Source: Chloroflexota bacterium
GTDB lineage: Bacteria > Chloroflexota > Anaerolineae > Anaerolineales > Villigracilaceae
DNA length: 7,383 nucleotides
NCBI GenBank assembly: GCA_021812905.1
Contig: JAKAMM010000078.1
Coordinates: forward strand, 1 to 7,383
Direction of reading: 5' to 3'
Position 1 is the first letter of the stretch, and the number at the start of each line of letters is the position of its first letter. Below, in pieces: positions 1 through 5,715 of the stretch. The notes under the pieces were generated by a model that searched no databases, was not told the DNA's origin, and worked only from the letters and a program-made list of their open reading frames with translations. A program made the position numbers and the translations under genes.

Positions 1-7
1 TGTAAAC

Positions 8-41
8 AAAAAATCTCCTGCAAATTTGCGGGAGATTTTTT
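8..41 (-). terminator. Intrinsic terminator after rubrerythrin
   Basis: A perfect 11-bp inverted repeat (arms 8-18 and 31-41) encloses a palindromic centre, GCAAATTTGC at 20-29. Read on the minus strand, the stem ends in TTTTTT followed by GTTTACA. It starts 14 bases past the rubrerythrin stop codon, the expected place for a Rho-independent terminator. The A-run and T-run on opposite flanks mean it could work in both directions, so it may also serve a convergent gene beyond the window edge. Confidence 0.85.
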
Positions 42-55
42 ACATATTGCTGTTC

Positions 56-553
56 TTATACCTGAATGAATTTATCTGGCTTGGTTCCACAAATCGGGCA
101 TGGCGCGTCAGGCTTGCCAAATTCGATGTAGCCACAGACCGGGCAAAGATAGAATTCGACCTCGGTTAAATCCTTGCCCTGCTTTACAGCCTCCAGGGCC
201 AGTGTATACAGTTTGGCATGTACCGCCTCCGCCTCAACCGCATAGCCGAACATTCGCTTGGCCTTATGGTCGTCGGCCTCGGCCATTTCCAACATCGGCG
301 GATACATTTTTGTAAATTCATAAGTCTCGCCGTTGATCGCGGTCTGAAGGTTCTCAGCTGTTGGGCGGATCTCGTCCAGCGCTTTTAGATGTCCCTCCGC
401 ATGGATTTTTTCAGCCTCGGCTGTAGTGCGGAACAGACGGGCGATATTCGGGAAACCATCCTGTTCCGCTTTTTTTGCAAATGCCCGGTATTTCTGATTG
501 GCTTGACTTTCGCCTGCAAATGCTATTTTGAGATTATCTATTGTCGTTGGCAT
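56..553 (-). CDS. rbr: Rubrerythrin (diiron peroxidase with rubredoxin domain)
   Basis: This is a 165-residue cytoplasmic rubrerythrin, an NAD(P)H-dependent hydrogen peroxide reductase of anaerobes. Electrons pass from a rubredoxin-type Fe(Cys)4 site to a diiron centre. All diiron ligands are visible by alignment from memory with the Desulfovibrio protein: E15, E48-x-x-H51, E76, E79, and E109-x-x-H112 in a four-helix bundle (about 1-125). The C-terminal rubredoxin-like domain has C137-P-V-C140 and C152-P-I-C155, with the short 11-residue spacing usual for rubrerythrins. The start is secure: ATG with AGGAGG (positions 560-565) six bases upstream. It is a single-gene unit with its own probable promoter and a terminator on each side. 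Length and all key residues are normal. What is seen supports function fully; the physiological role in peroxide defence is inferred from the family. Confidence 0.97.
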   Translation of the reverse strand: MPTTIDNLKIAFAGESQANQKYRAFAKKAEQDGFPNIARLFRTTAEAEKIHAEGHLKALDEIRPTAENLQTAINGETYEFTKMYPPMLEMAEADDHKAKRMFGYAVEAEAVHAKLYTLALEAVKQGKDLTEVEFYLCPVCGYIEFGKPDAPCPICGTKPDKFIQV

Positions 554-616
554 ACTGGGCCTCCTGGTTCAAATACTTGATGGTTGTGCATTTATGTTTA
601 CAGGGTAATTTGGGAA

Positions 617-637
617 ACTTGTCACAAGTATTTTATA
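617..637 (-). promoter_or_regulatory. Probable rubrerythrin promoter with a start-site palindrome
   Basis: On the minus strand an extended -10 box, TGGTATAAA (core TATAAA at 632-637), lies 78 bases before the rubrerythrin start codon. No good -35 box stands at 16-18 bases; TTGACC at 663-668 is too far and belongs to the T-tract of the lipA terminator. Immediately downstream of the -10 box is a perfect inverted repeat, ACTTGT-C-ACAAGT (617-629), covering the expected transcription start. That is where a repressor would bind. It does not match the PerR or Rex consensus as I remember them. Nothing else is visible in the 554-669 gap. Confidence 0.5.
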
Positions 638-669
638 CCACAATTGAGAAGCGTGCATTAAAGGTCAAA

Positions 670-700
670 AAAACGTGGCGGATAATTGCCGCCACGTTTT
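670..700 (-). terminator. Intrinsic terminator after lipA
   Basis: A perfect 12-bp stem (670-681 with 689-700, core CGTGGCGG/CCGCCACG apart from the loop) has a 7-base loop, and on the minus strand it runs into seven T residues (667-673 read in reverse). It begins 6 bases after the lipA stop codon and separates lipA from the rubrerythrin unit. Confidence 0.9.
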
Positions 701-703
701 GAC

Positions 704-724
704 TGATCACTGATTACTAATCAC
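704..724. repeat. Degenerate 7-base tandem repeat over the lipA 3' end
   Basis: Three adjacent heptamers read TGATCAC, TGATTAC and TAATCAC on the plus strand (consensus TRATYAC). They cover the lipA stop codon and encode its last five residues. They resemble the short heptameric tandem repeats known from some cyanobacterial genomes. With three imperfect copies, chance is possible. Confidence 0.5.
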
Positions 725-1669
725 TGGCACTTGCTTATCCCCATACAACTTCCGATGCACGAGGCTCAACGCCCGCACTTGCTCCGCGGCGTGATACGAC
801 GACCTGACCAGCGGATTCGACTCGACCCACTTGAAGCCGATCTCTTTGCCGTACTCGCGCAGTTCGGCGAATTCCTCCATTGTGTAATAACGATCCATTG
901 CCAGATGCTTCTTGCTCGGCTGCAAATACTGGCCGATCGTCAAAATGTCCACGCCCCATGAACGCTGGTCGCGCATCACGGCTTTGACCTCGTCCATTGT
1001 TTCTCCGAGGCCGAGCATGATGCCCGATTTGGTCAACACATCGGGGTCGAGCTTCCTGGCATTGGATAACGTCGCGGCGGCCCATTCGTAATTATCCTGC
1101 GGCTGGACTGTTTTGAATAATCGCGGCACGGTCTCGACGTTATGATTCAAAATCTCAGGCCGCGCATCCATCACGATCTTTAACGCTTCGAGCGAGCCTT
1201 TGAAATCCGGGATCAACACTTCAATCGAACAGCCGGGCAACACTTCGCGAATGCGGCGGATGACCATCGCAAAGATCGGTGCGCCGCCATCGCGGCGTTC
1301 GTCACGGTTCACGGATGTGATGACCGCGTGCTTCAAGTTCATTGATTTCACAGCCTGTGCCACACGCTCGGCCTCGCCCCAATCGAGCAATCCGGGCTTG
1401 CCGTGTTTGATATCACAAAACGCGCAGGTGCGTGTGCACACGTCGCCGAGCATCAGGAAGGTCGCCGTGCCGCTTCCCCAGCACTCGCCCAGGTTTGGGC
1501 ACATGGCCTCTTCGCACACCGTATGCAGTTCCTTCGAACGCATCAGCGTTTGAAGCCGTTCGTAGGTTTCGCCCGAGGGCGCGCGCACCTTGATCCACTC
1601 CGGGCGGCGGAGCGGGGTGGTATTAACAGTTTCGGGATTGACCCGGTCTCTTGTAGGGGTGGCAGGCAT
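707..1669 (-). CDS. lipA: Lipoyl synthase (radical SAM)
   Basis: Lipoyl synthase inserts two sulfur atoms into octanoyl chains on lipoyl domains of 2-oxoacid dehydrogenases and the glycine cleavage H protein, consuming its own auxiliary [4Fe-4S] cluster. With this start it is 320 residues, the normal family length. The auxiliary-cluster motif C52-x4-C57-x5-C63, the radical SAM motif C78-x3-C82-x2-C85, and the C-terminal R289-S-S-Y-H-A294 motif, whose serine caps the auxiliary cluster, are all present. The start is uncertain. I chose ATG at 1669 because the family homology begins soon after it. A longer in-frame form from TTG at 1717 would put 16 extra residues through a perfect palindrome, and TTG has no ribosome-binding site. 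The ATG itself also lacks a clear Shine-Dalgarno sequence. No lipB or lipoate-using enzyme lies nearby. The last residues are encoded by a heptamer repeat. Confidence 0.96.
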   Translation of the reverse strand: MPATPTRDRVNPETVNTTPLRRPEWIKVRAPSGETYERLQTLMRSKELHTVCEEAMCPNLGECWGSGTATFLMLGDVCTRTCAFCDIKHGKPGLLDWGEAERVAQAVKSMNLKHAVITSVNRDERRDGGAPIFAMVIRRIREVLPGCSIEVLIPDFKGSLEALKIVMDARPEILNHNVETVPRLFKTVQPQDNYEWAAATLSNARKLDPDVLTKSGIMLGLGETMDEVKAVMRDQRSWGVDILTIGQYLQPSKKHLAMDRYYTMEEFAELREYGKEIGFKWVESNPLVRSSYHAAEQVRALSLVHRKLYGDKQVPVISNQ

Positions 1670-1690
1670 AAGGTTTAGTTTTGAAGCGTA

Positions 1691-1720
1691 TCCTTGCGAA
1701 GGTTCAAACCTTCGCAAGGA
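1691..1720. repeat. Perfect palindrome between nfeD and lipA
   Basis: Fourteen-base arms (1691-1704 and 1707-1720), beginning TCCTTGCGAAGG, pair perfectly around a 2-base centre. On the minus strand no T-run follows, so it is a poor terminator for nfeD. On the plus strand TTTATTATTA follows. It sits between a likely lipA transcription start (about 1720) and the lipA ATG, so it would form a hairpin at the very 5' end of that mRNA. It may be an interspersed repeat, an mRNA-stabilising hairpin, or both. Confidence 0.7.
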
Positions 1721-1726
1721 TTTATT

Positions 1727-1754
1727 ATTATATCTTGCGGACTTTCAGTCGCAA
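1727..1754 (-). promoter_or_regulatory. Probable lipA promoter inside the nfeD 3' end
   Basis: On the minus strand TTGCGA (1749-1754) is followed after 16 bases by a perfect TATAAT (1727-1732). Transcription would begin near 1720, giving lipA a leader of about 50 bases that starts with the 14-bp hairpin. The boxes overlap the last codons and stop codon of nfeD, so part of the match could be coincidental. Confidence 0.5.
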
Positions 1755-3035
1755 GCCCTTGACTTCGACGACCTCGACATGCTCGCCCTTACCGATCTTA
1801 TCGGACCCGTCAACGGCTTCCGCTGACCAAAGCTCGGCTCCAACTTGGACCTGTCCCGTTAAACCGATCTCGGTTTTGGCCATGCCTGTTTTGCCGATCA
1901 GGGCTTCCACGCCGGTTTGGATGCGTGCGCGTTGGGCGCGCAAGGCAACCGTCAGGATCGTTGCAAACATCAAGCCGATGGCAATGCTGACGCCAACCAC
2001 CAGCGGGACGGACACGCGCTGGAATTGTGGTACGCCCGGCGAGTTGAACAGCATCAGAGCGCCAACGATGAATGAACCGATACCGGCGACAGTCAGCGCA
2101 CCGTGCGTGGGCGCTTTGATATCGAGGATGAAAAGCACAAAGGCCGTGACGAGGAAGACCAATCCAAACCAGTTGACGTTGAGAAGCCCCATTCCGTATA
2201 AAGCCAGTGCGAGACAAACCACGCCGAAGAATCCGGCCACCCAGCCGCCGGGATGGGAAAGTTCGATTTGAAGGGCAAGAACACCAACCGACAGCAGGAT
2301 GAACACAATATTCGAGTTTGTGAGAATGAGCAGGAGTTGTTCGATGAAGCTCATGTCAAGGGCTTCGGTCTGCGCGTTGGCTGTATGGAGCGGGCGCGTG
2401 CCGTTTGGCATGATGACGTTAAAGCCGTCGAGCTTTTTGAGCAAGTCGTTTGTATCGGTGGCGATAAAGTCGATCAGTTTTGCGTCGAGGGCTTCTTTTG
2501 CGCTTACTGCTTTGGCATTGTCGATCATATCCTGGGCGAGTTGTGTGGCAACGGCGCCGCGTCGTTCGACCAGCGGACGGATGGTCGCCTTCATGATTTC
2601 CTTTTGTTTCGTCGCAAGGGTTGAGTCCAGGTTCTGGCCGCTGGCATCTATCGGACTGGACGCGCCGATCGCGGCTTCCGGAGCCATTGCTGAGACGTGA
2701 GCCGCCATGGTGATGAGCGCGCCGGCGCTGCCGGCCATTGCACCGTTGGGCGTCACGTAAATAATCACCGGCACACTGCTGCCGCGGATGTCTTGAATAA
2801 TGTTCAACATACTTTGCAAATCGCCGCCGGGCGTATCAAGTTCGATGATCAGCGCTTCGGCATTACGTTGTCCCGCCACCTGAATGCCGCGCTGAAAATA
2901 TCCCTGCATGGCAGGCTCGATCGGGCCATTGGCATTCATGACGAGGATGAGGGATTGGTTTGTTTGTGCGTGAACGGCCTGGAAAGCCATCAACAGGCTG
3001 GCAACCAAAATAAGCAATAAGCCAATTCGTTTCAT
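1728..3035 (-). CDS. nfeD: Full-length NfeD family membrane serine protease (ClpP/SppA-like)
   Basis: A long-form NfeD protein, 435 residues from ATG 3035. Residues 1-23 are a signal peptide (basic MKR, hydrophobic core, likely cut after A-V-H-A). Residues about 28-205 form a ClpP/SppA-like protease domain, with ELDTPGG at 65-71 and the probable nucleophile S103 in AGSAG. The partner lysine is probably among K143, K145 and K149, by analogy with the Ser-Lys dyad of the Pyrococcus homologue. About five membrane helices follow (roughly 230-258, 262-287, 289-305, 312-330, 343-366), then an OB-fold NfeD domain (about 372-435). Family members are linked to membrane-protein quality control, often beside a stomatin/flotillin gene; none is seen here. 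A longer TTG start (3056) would put seven residues before the signal peptide and run across a TATAAT, so I reject it. Substrate unknown. Confidence 0.93.
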   Translation of the reverse strand: MKRIGLLLILVASLLMAFQAVHAQTNQSLILVMNANGPIEPAMQGYFQRGIQVAGQRNAEALIIELDTPGGDLQSMLNIIQDIRGSSVPVIIYVTPNGAMAGSAGALITMAAHVSAMAPEAAIGASSPIDASGQNLDSTLATKQKEIMKATIRPLVERRGAVATQLAQDMIDNAKAVSAKEALDAKLIDFIATDTNDLLKKLDGFNVIMPNGTRPLHTANAQTEALDMSFIEQLLLILTNSNIVFILLSVGVLALQIELSHPGGWVAGFFGVVCLALALYGMGLLNVNWFGLVFLVTAFVLFILDIKAPTHGALTVAGIGSFIVGALMLFNSPGVPQFQRVSVPLVVGVSIAIGLMFATILTVALRAQRARIQTGVEALIGKTGMAKTEIGLTGQVQVGAELWSAEAVDGSDKIGKGEHVEVVEVKGLRLKVRKI

Positions 3036-3042
3036 GGAATGG

Positions 3043-3048
3043 ATTATA
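3043..3048 (-). promoter_or_regulatory. TATAAT -10 box just before nfeD; possible leaderless mRNA
   Basis: A perfect TATAAT on the minus strand ends 7 bases before the nfeD ATG. Transcription would start at or within a base or two of the start codon, which fits the lack of a ribosome-binding site at normal distance (the nearest, GAGG, is 15 bases away). No recognisable -35 box exists; that position lies in the 3062-3096 palindrome. Confidence 0.4.
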
Positions 3049-3061
3049 AGCCTCAATAATT

Positions 3062-3096
3062 AATGTAGGGGCGGAGTGATACTCCGCCCCTACATT
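3062..3096. repeat. Long perfect palindrome between pstB and nfeD
   Basis: Sixteen-base arms (3062-3077 and 3081-3096) pair without mismatch around a 3-base loop. The core is GTAGGGGCGGAGT and its complement. The arm touches the first base of the pstB stop triplet at 3096-3098. Downstream on the minus strand is only TTAATTATT-type sequence, not a firm U-run, so termination would be weak. Similar GTAGGGGCG...CGCCCCTAC palindromes are, as I recall, interspersed in Chloroflexota and other genomes. A 3' hairpin here could also protect the pst mRNA from exonucleases. Confidence 0.75.
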
Positions 3097-3851
3097 TAGA
3101 ACTGCCCTTCGAGATATGCTCGTGTCCGCTCTTGTTTTGGATTGTTGAATACTTCCTTCGCCGGGCCTGCTTCCACGACTTCGCCCAGATACATGAAAAT
3201 CACGTAGTCTGCGAGACGCTTGGCCTGACGCAGTGTGTGGGTAACGATGACCATTGTGTATTGCTTCTTCAGATCGAGCAGGCGGCCTTCGATATGTTGG
3301 GATGAGATCGGGTCGAGGGCCGAAGTTGGTTCGTCGCCGAGGATGATCTCCGGTTCGACAGCCAGGCCGCGTGCCAGGCACAGACGTTGTTGCTGCCCGA
3401 TGGATAAGCTCGTAGCGGGACTCATCAGGCGCGTCTTGACTTCTTCATACAAGCCTGCCACTTCGAGATAATGCCGCACTGCCTTGCGATATTCATCGCG
3501 GTTGTTCTTCGTGCGATGGATGTGCATGCCGTACGCCACATTTTCATAGATGGACATCGGCAGTGGGAACGGTCGTTGCGCCAGCAGCCCAACTCGTTTG
3601 CGGACTTCGGTTACATCTATATCTTTTTCGTAAATATTCTGTCCGTCCACAAGGACTTCGCCGGTGATGTTCACTCCGTCGGTCAATTCAAGAAAACGGT
3701 TGAATGTTTTGAGCAATGTCGTCTTGCCGCAGCCGGAGGGTCCCATAATGACCGTGATCTGTTTGCCTGGGATCTCGATGTTGATATCTTTCAACGCCTG
3801 GGCGTTGCCATAATAAGCATTTAAGTTTTTTACCTGGATATGTGCATCCAT
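3096..3851 (-). CDS. pstB: Phosphate ABC transporter ATPase PstB
   Basis: This is the cytoplasmic ATPase that drives phosphate import through PstC/PstA; 251 residues, normal length. Walker A is GPSGCGKTT (37-45). The Q-loop glutamine is Q92, in AQRPFPLPMSIYENVAYG, a stretch typical of PstB. The ABC signature is at 149-157, Walker B with catalytic D173-E174 and D-loop SALDP follows, and the H-loop histidine is H205, followed by the PstB-type FMYLGE at 219-224. Two oddities: the signature reads LSIGQQQRL instead of LSGGQQQRL (I151), and Walker B reads IILGDEP, with G172 where a hydrophobic residue is usual. Start ATG has AGAGGT upstream, and the gene lies 11 bases after pstA in the operon. No phoU follows; a long palindrome begins at the stop codon. 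The family assignment is firm; the effect of the two substitutions is unknown. Confidence 0.96.
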   Translation of the reverse strand: MDAHIQVKNLNAYYGNAQALKDINIEIPGKQITVIMGPSGCGKTTLLKTFNRFLELTDGVNITGEVLVDGQNIYEKDIDVTEVRKRVGLLAQRPFPLPMSIYENVAYGMHIHRTKNNRDEYRKAVRHYLEVAGLYEEVKTRLMSPATSLSIGQQQRLCLARGLAVEPEIILGDEPTSALDPISSQHIEGRLLDLKKQYTMVIVTHTLRQAKRLADYVIFMYLGEVVEAGPAKEVFNNPKQERTRAYLEGQF

Positions 3852-3862
3852 AATTACCTCTG

Positions 3863-4723
3863 TTATTTCAAAACGTACTTCGATAATCTGCCCGCGATCC
3901 AGCGTGAGCCCAGACTTATGGCAAGCACGATGATGGTTAAGATCAATGCGGAAGCGTACGCTCTTTTCTGGACCTCGGGATAGGGCATACCCAACTGGAA
4001 GAATACCGCCAGCGGAAGCGACGCAACCGGTTGCATGAGCGAAGTGGGGATGCGATCTGTGAAGCCCGCCGTGAAAAGCACCGCAGCCGCATCGCCGATG
4101 CCGCGCCCGAAAGCTAGAAGGATGGCAGTGACAATGCCCGGCAGCATCTGACGCGTCACCACGCGCGCGGCAACTTCCAAACGGGTGGAGCCTAAAGCCA
4201 GCGCGGCCTGCTCCAGGTCAACGGGCATGCGGCGGATCACTTCATCCATGCCGCGCGTCATGATGGGAAGTTCAAGCAGAGTCAGTGCAATGATTCCGCC
4301 TAACAGTGAAGCGCGCAGTCCAAAGGACAGCATGACCGTGAATCCGAACGCGCCGTAGACGATGGATGGGATGCCCCACAAAACATCCAGCGCGAGACGA
4401 ACGTAATGTCCCCAACTGGAATCGCCGAGATAGGTTTCGAGATAAAGCGCAATCGGCAGGCTGAAGATCAAGGCGATGAGCGTGCCTCCGCCAGCCAGAT
4501 ACAGCGAGCCGATGATGGCATTGAGAATGCCGCCCTCTTTGCCGAGATAGAAGCCGCCTTTGGGAGTCTGCGTGAGCATGGACCACGTCAGGGCGGGCAG
4601 GCCGCGCGAGATGACTGTCCACAAGATCAAGCCAAGACTGCCAGCCACAATGATGAAAGATAACATCATCAAAGTTTTGACAATAGCCTCAATAATGTGT
4701 CGTCTATGCCAGTGCTTTTTCAT
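3863..4723 (-). CDS. pstA: Phosphate ABC transporter permease PstA
   Basis: Inner-membrane permease that pairs with PstC to form the phosphate channel; 286 residues from the ATG at 4723. It has about six hydrophobic segments (roughly 15-38, 68-95, 111-133, 138-156, 196-220, 256-275). The cytoplasmic EAA loop that docks on PstB is seen as E171-QAALALGSTRLEVA, followed by LPGIVTAILLAFGRGIGDAA (194-213). The N-terminus is short and basic (MKKHWHRRH), consistent with a cytoplasmic start. A GTG two codons upstream (4729) would make 288 residues, but it lies within the ribosome-binding site, so the ATG that overlaps the pstC stop (ATGA) is preferred. This four-base overlap implies translational coupling with pstC. 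No unusual residues noted. Confidence 0.96.
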   Translation of the reverse strand: MKKHWHRRHIIEAIVKTLMMLSFIIVAGSLGLILWTVISRGLPALTWSMLTQTPKGGFYLGKEGGILNAIIGSLYLAGGGTLIALIFSLPIALYLETYLGDSSWGHYVRLALDVLWGIPSIVYGAFGFTVMLSFGLRASLLGGIIALTLLELPIMTRGMDEVIRRMPVDLEQAALALGSTRLEVAARVVTRQMLPGIVTAILLAFGRGIGDAAAVLFTAGFTDRIPTSLMQPVASLPLAVFFQLGMPYPEVQKRAYASALILTIIVLAISLGSRWIAGRLSKYVLK

Positions 4724-5715
4724 ACCCACCTCTTTCCAAGCATATGCTGTAATACCAGTGTGGAGGCTATGTTGAAGATCAAAATGATCACGAGCAAAAT
4801 AAATGCCGCGCCGAGCAGGGCCGCATCGTAAAGCGGAATGGACATCATCTCGCCATAGTTGTTCGCGATCAGCGCCGGGAGCGGATAAGCCGTATCGAAA
4901 ATGGAATGCGGGACCTGCGGCACGTTTCCGACGACCATCAAAACGGCCATCGTTTCACCGAGCGCGCGCGTCGCTCCCAGCACGATACTAGCGATGATGC
5001 CCGGCATGGTTTGAGGGATAACGATCGAGCGGATGGTCTGCCATTGTGTTGCGCCAACAGCCAATGATGCCTGTCGCAATCCCTGCGAGACGGTGGTCAA
5101 CACTTCGTAAGTGACCGCGATAATGAACGGGGCGATCATCACAGCCAGTACAATTCCGCCCGCCAGAATGCTGTAGCCGGTCGGGTTTTTGCTGACGAAG
5201 ATAGGAATGAAGCCCAGGTATTTTTCAAAGAAGGGCGCAATATATTTTTCAACCAATGGGACGATGGCGATCACGCCCCACACGCCATAGACCACCGATG
5301 GAATGGCAGCCAATAAATCAAGTAATGGTTTCATGACGGCGCGCGTGGATGCGTGTGCATATTCCGAAAGATAGAGCGCGGTCAAAATACAGGGCGGAAC
5401 AGCCAGCCCCGCGCCGACAATCGTCACCCAGAATGTGCCGGAGATGAACGGCCAGAATCCGAACCGACCATTTTGCGGTTTCCAAACTGTCCCGCCGACC
5501 AGATCCCAGAATGAATAAACTTTTAAGATCGGCCAGAAGCGGATGGTGAGTCCAATGGTGATCAGCGCAACCAGCGCAACCGGCAGAAGCGTGACCACAA
5601 ACAGCACGCGCACGGTCGCCCGATCCTGCCTGCGGCGGGACGCGAGGGAAGGCCGGGGTTTCCGGCCTTCCATTTTTTGCGATTCGGTTGTAACAGGGAT
5701 CGCCTGTCTATCCAT
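4720..5715 (-). CDS. pstC: Phosphate ABC transporter permease PstC
   Basis: Inner-membrane permease subunit, 331 residues, partner of PstA. A basic, hydrophilic N-terminal tail of about 35 residues precedes six hydrophobic segments (roughly 36-58, 94-116, 132-154, 182-205, 238-264, 296-320). The EAA-type loop for contact with PstB is Q215-ASLAVGATQWQTIRSIVIPQ, followed by MPGI and the conserved ATRALGETMAVLMVVGN (248-264). AIPSVVYGVWG (137-147) is typical of the family. The start ATG shares one base with the pstS stop (TAATG), with AAAGG seven bases before it, so translation is probably coupled. A second ATG (codon 15) has no ribosome-binding site. Oddity: codons 16-24 of the tail are encoded by a GC-rich palindrome and may come from an inserted repeat. 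The tail sits before the first helix and should not disturb the transport core. Confidence 0.96.
   Translation of the reverse strand: MDRQAIPVTTESQKMEGRKPRPSLASRRRQDRATVRVLFVVTLLPVALVALITIGLTIRFWPILKVYSFWDLVGGTVWKPQNGRFGFWPFISGTFWVTIVGAGLAVPPCILTALYLSEYAHASTRAVMKPLLDLLAAIPSVVYGVWGVIAIVPLVEKYIAPFFEKYLGFIPIFVSKNPTGYSILAGGIVLAVMIAPFIIAVTYEVLTTVSQGLRQASLAVGATQWQTIRSIVIPQTMPGIIASIVLGATRALGETMAVLMVVGNVPQVPHSIFDTAYPLPALIANNYGEMMSIPLYDAALLGAAFILLVIILIFNIASTLVLQHMLGKRWV
4728..4735 (-). promoter_or_regulatory. Ribosome-binding site that fixes the pstA start
   Basis: AAAGAGGT on the minus strand, with its GAGG core (4729-4732) five bases before ATG 4721-4723. The alternative GTG (4727-4729) would overlap this site and cannot use it. 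The site lies inside the 3' end of pstC. Confidence 0.7.
5647..5678 (+). repeat. GC-rich palindrome plus T-run inside the pstC 5' end (antisense terminator-like)
   Basis: Arms GGAAGGCCGG (5647-5656) and CCGGCCTTCC (5662-5671) form a perfect 10-bp stem with a 5-base loop. On the plus strand they are followed by A and six T residues (5673-5678), which is the layout of an intrinsic terminator antisense to pstC. It codes for part of the PstC N-terminal tail (about residues 15-24). It may be a small interspersed repeat tolerated in a non-critical region; terminator function on the plus strand is only a possibility. Confidence 0.55.

Noticed and set aside
554..669. Small gene between lipA and rubrerythrin
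   Set aside because: No open frame with a start and ribosome-binding site; the gap is explained by terminator, promoter and leader.
1670..1717. Longer LipA start (TTG at 1717)
   Set aside because: It adds 16 residues encoded through a perfect palindrome, has no ribosome-binding site, and lies after a promoter whose transcript would begin at the same spot; ATG 1669 already gives a full-length enzyme.
1670..1727. Riboswitch in the lipA leader
   Set aside because: The leader is only about 50 bases and contains a single simple hairpin, too little for a known aptamer.
1681..2700. Open frames on the plus strand opposite nfeD (for example 1681-2271 and 2253-2624)
   Set aside because: They lie antisense to a clearly real protein, and their translations are low-complexity with no recognisable domain or ribosome-binding site.
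3036..3056. Longer NfeD start (TTG at 3056)
   Set aside because: It would place residues before a well-formed signal peptide and read through a perfect TATAAT; ATG 3035 starts the signal peptide directly.
4724..4729. GTG start for PstA at 4729
   Set aside because: It overlaps the Shine-Dalgarno sequence that serves the ATG two codons later.
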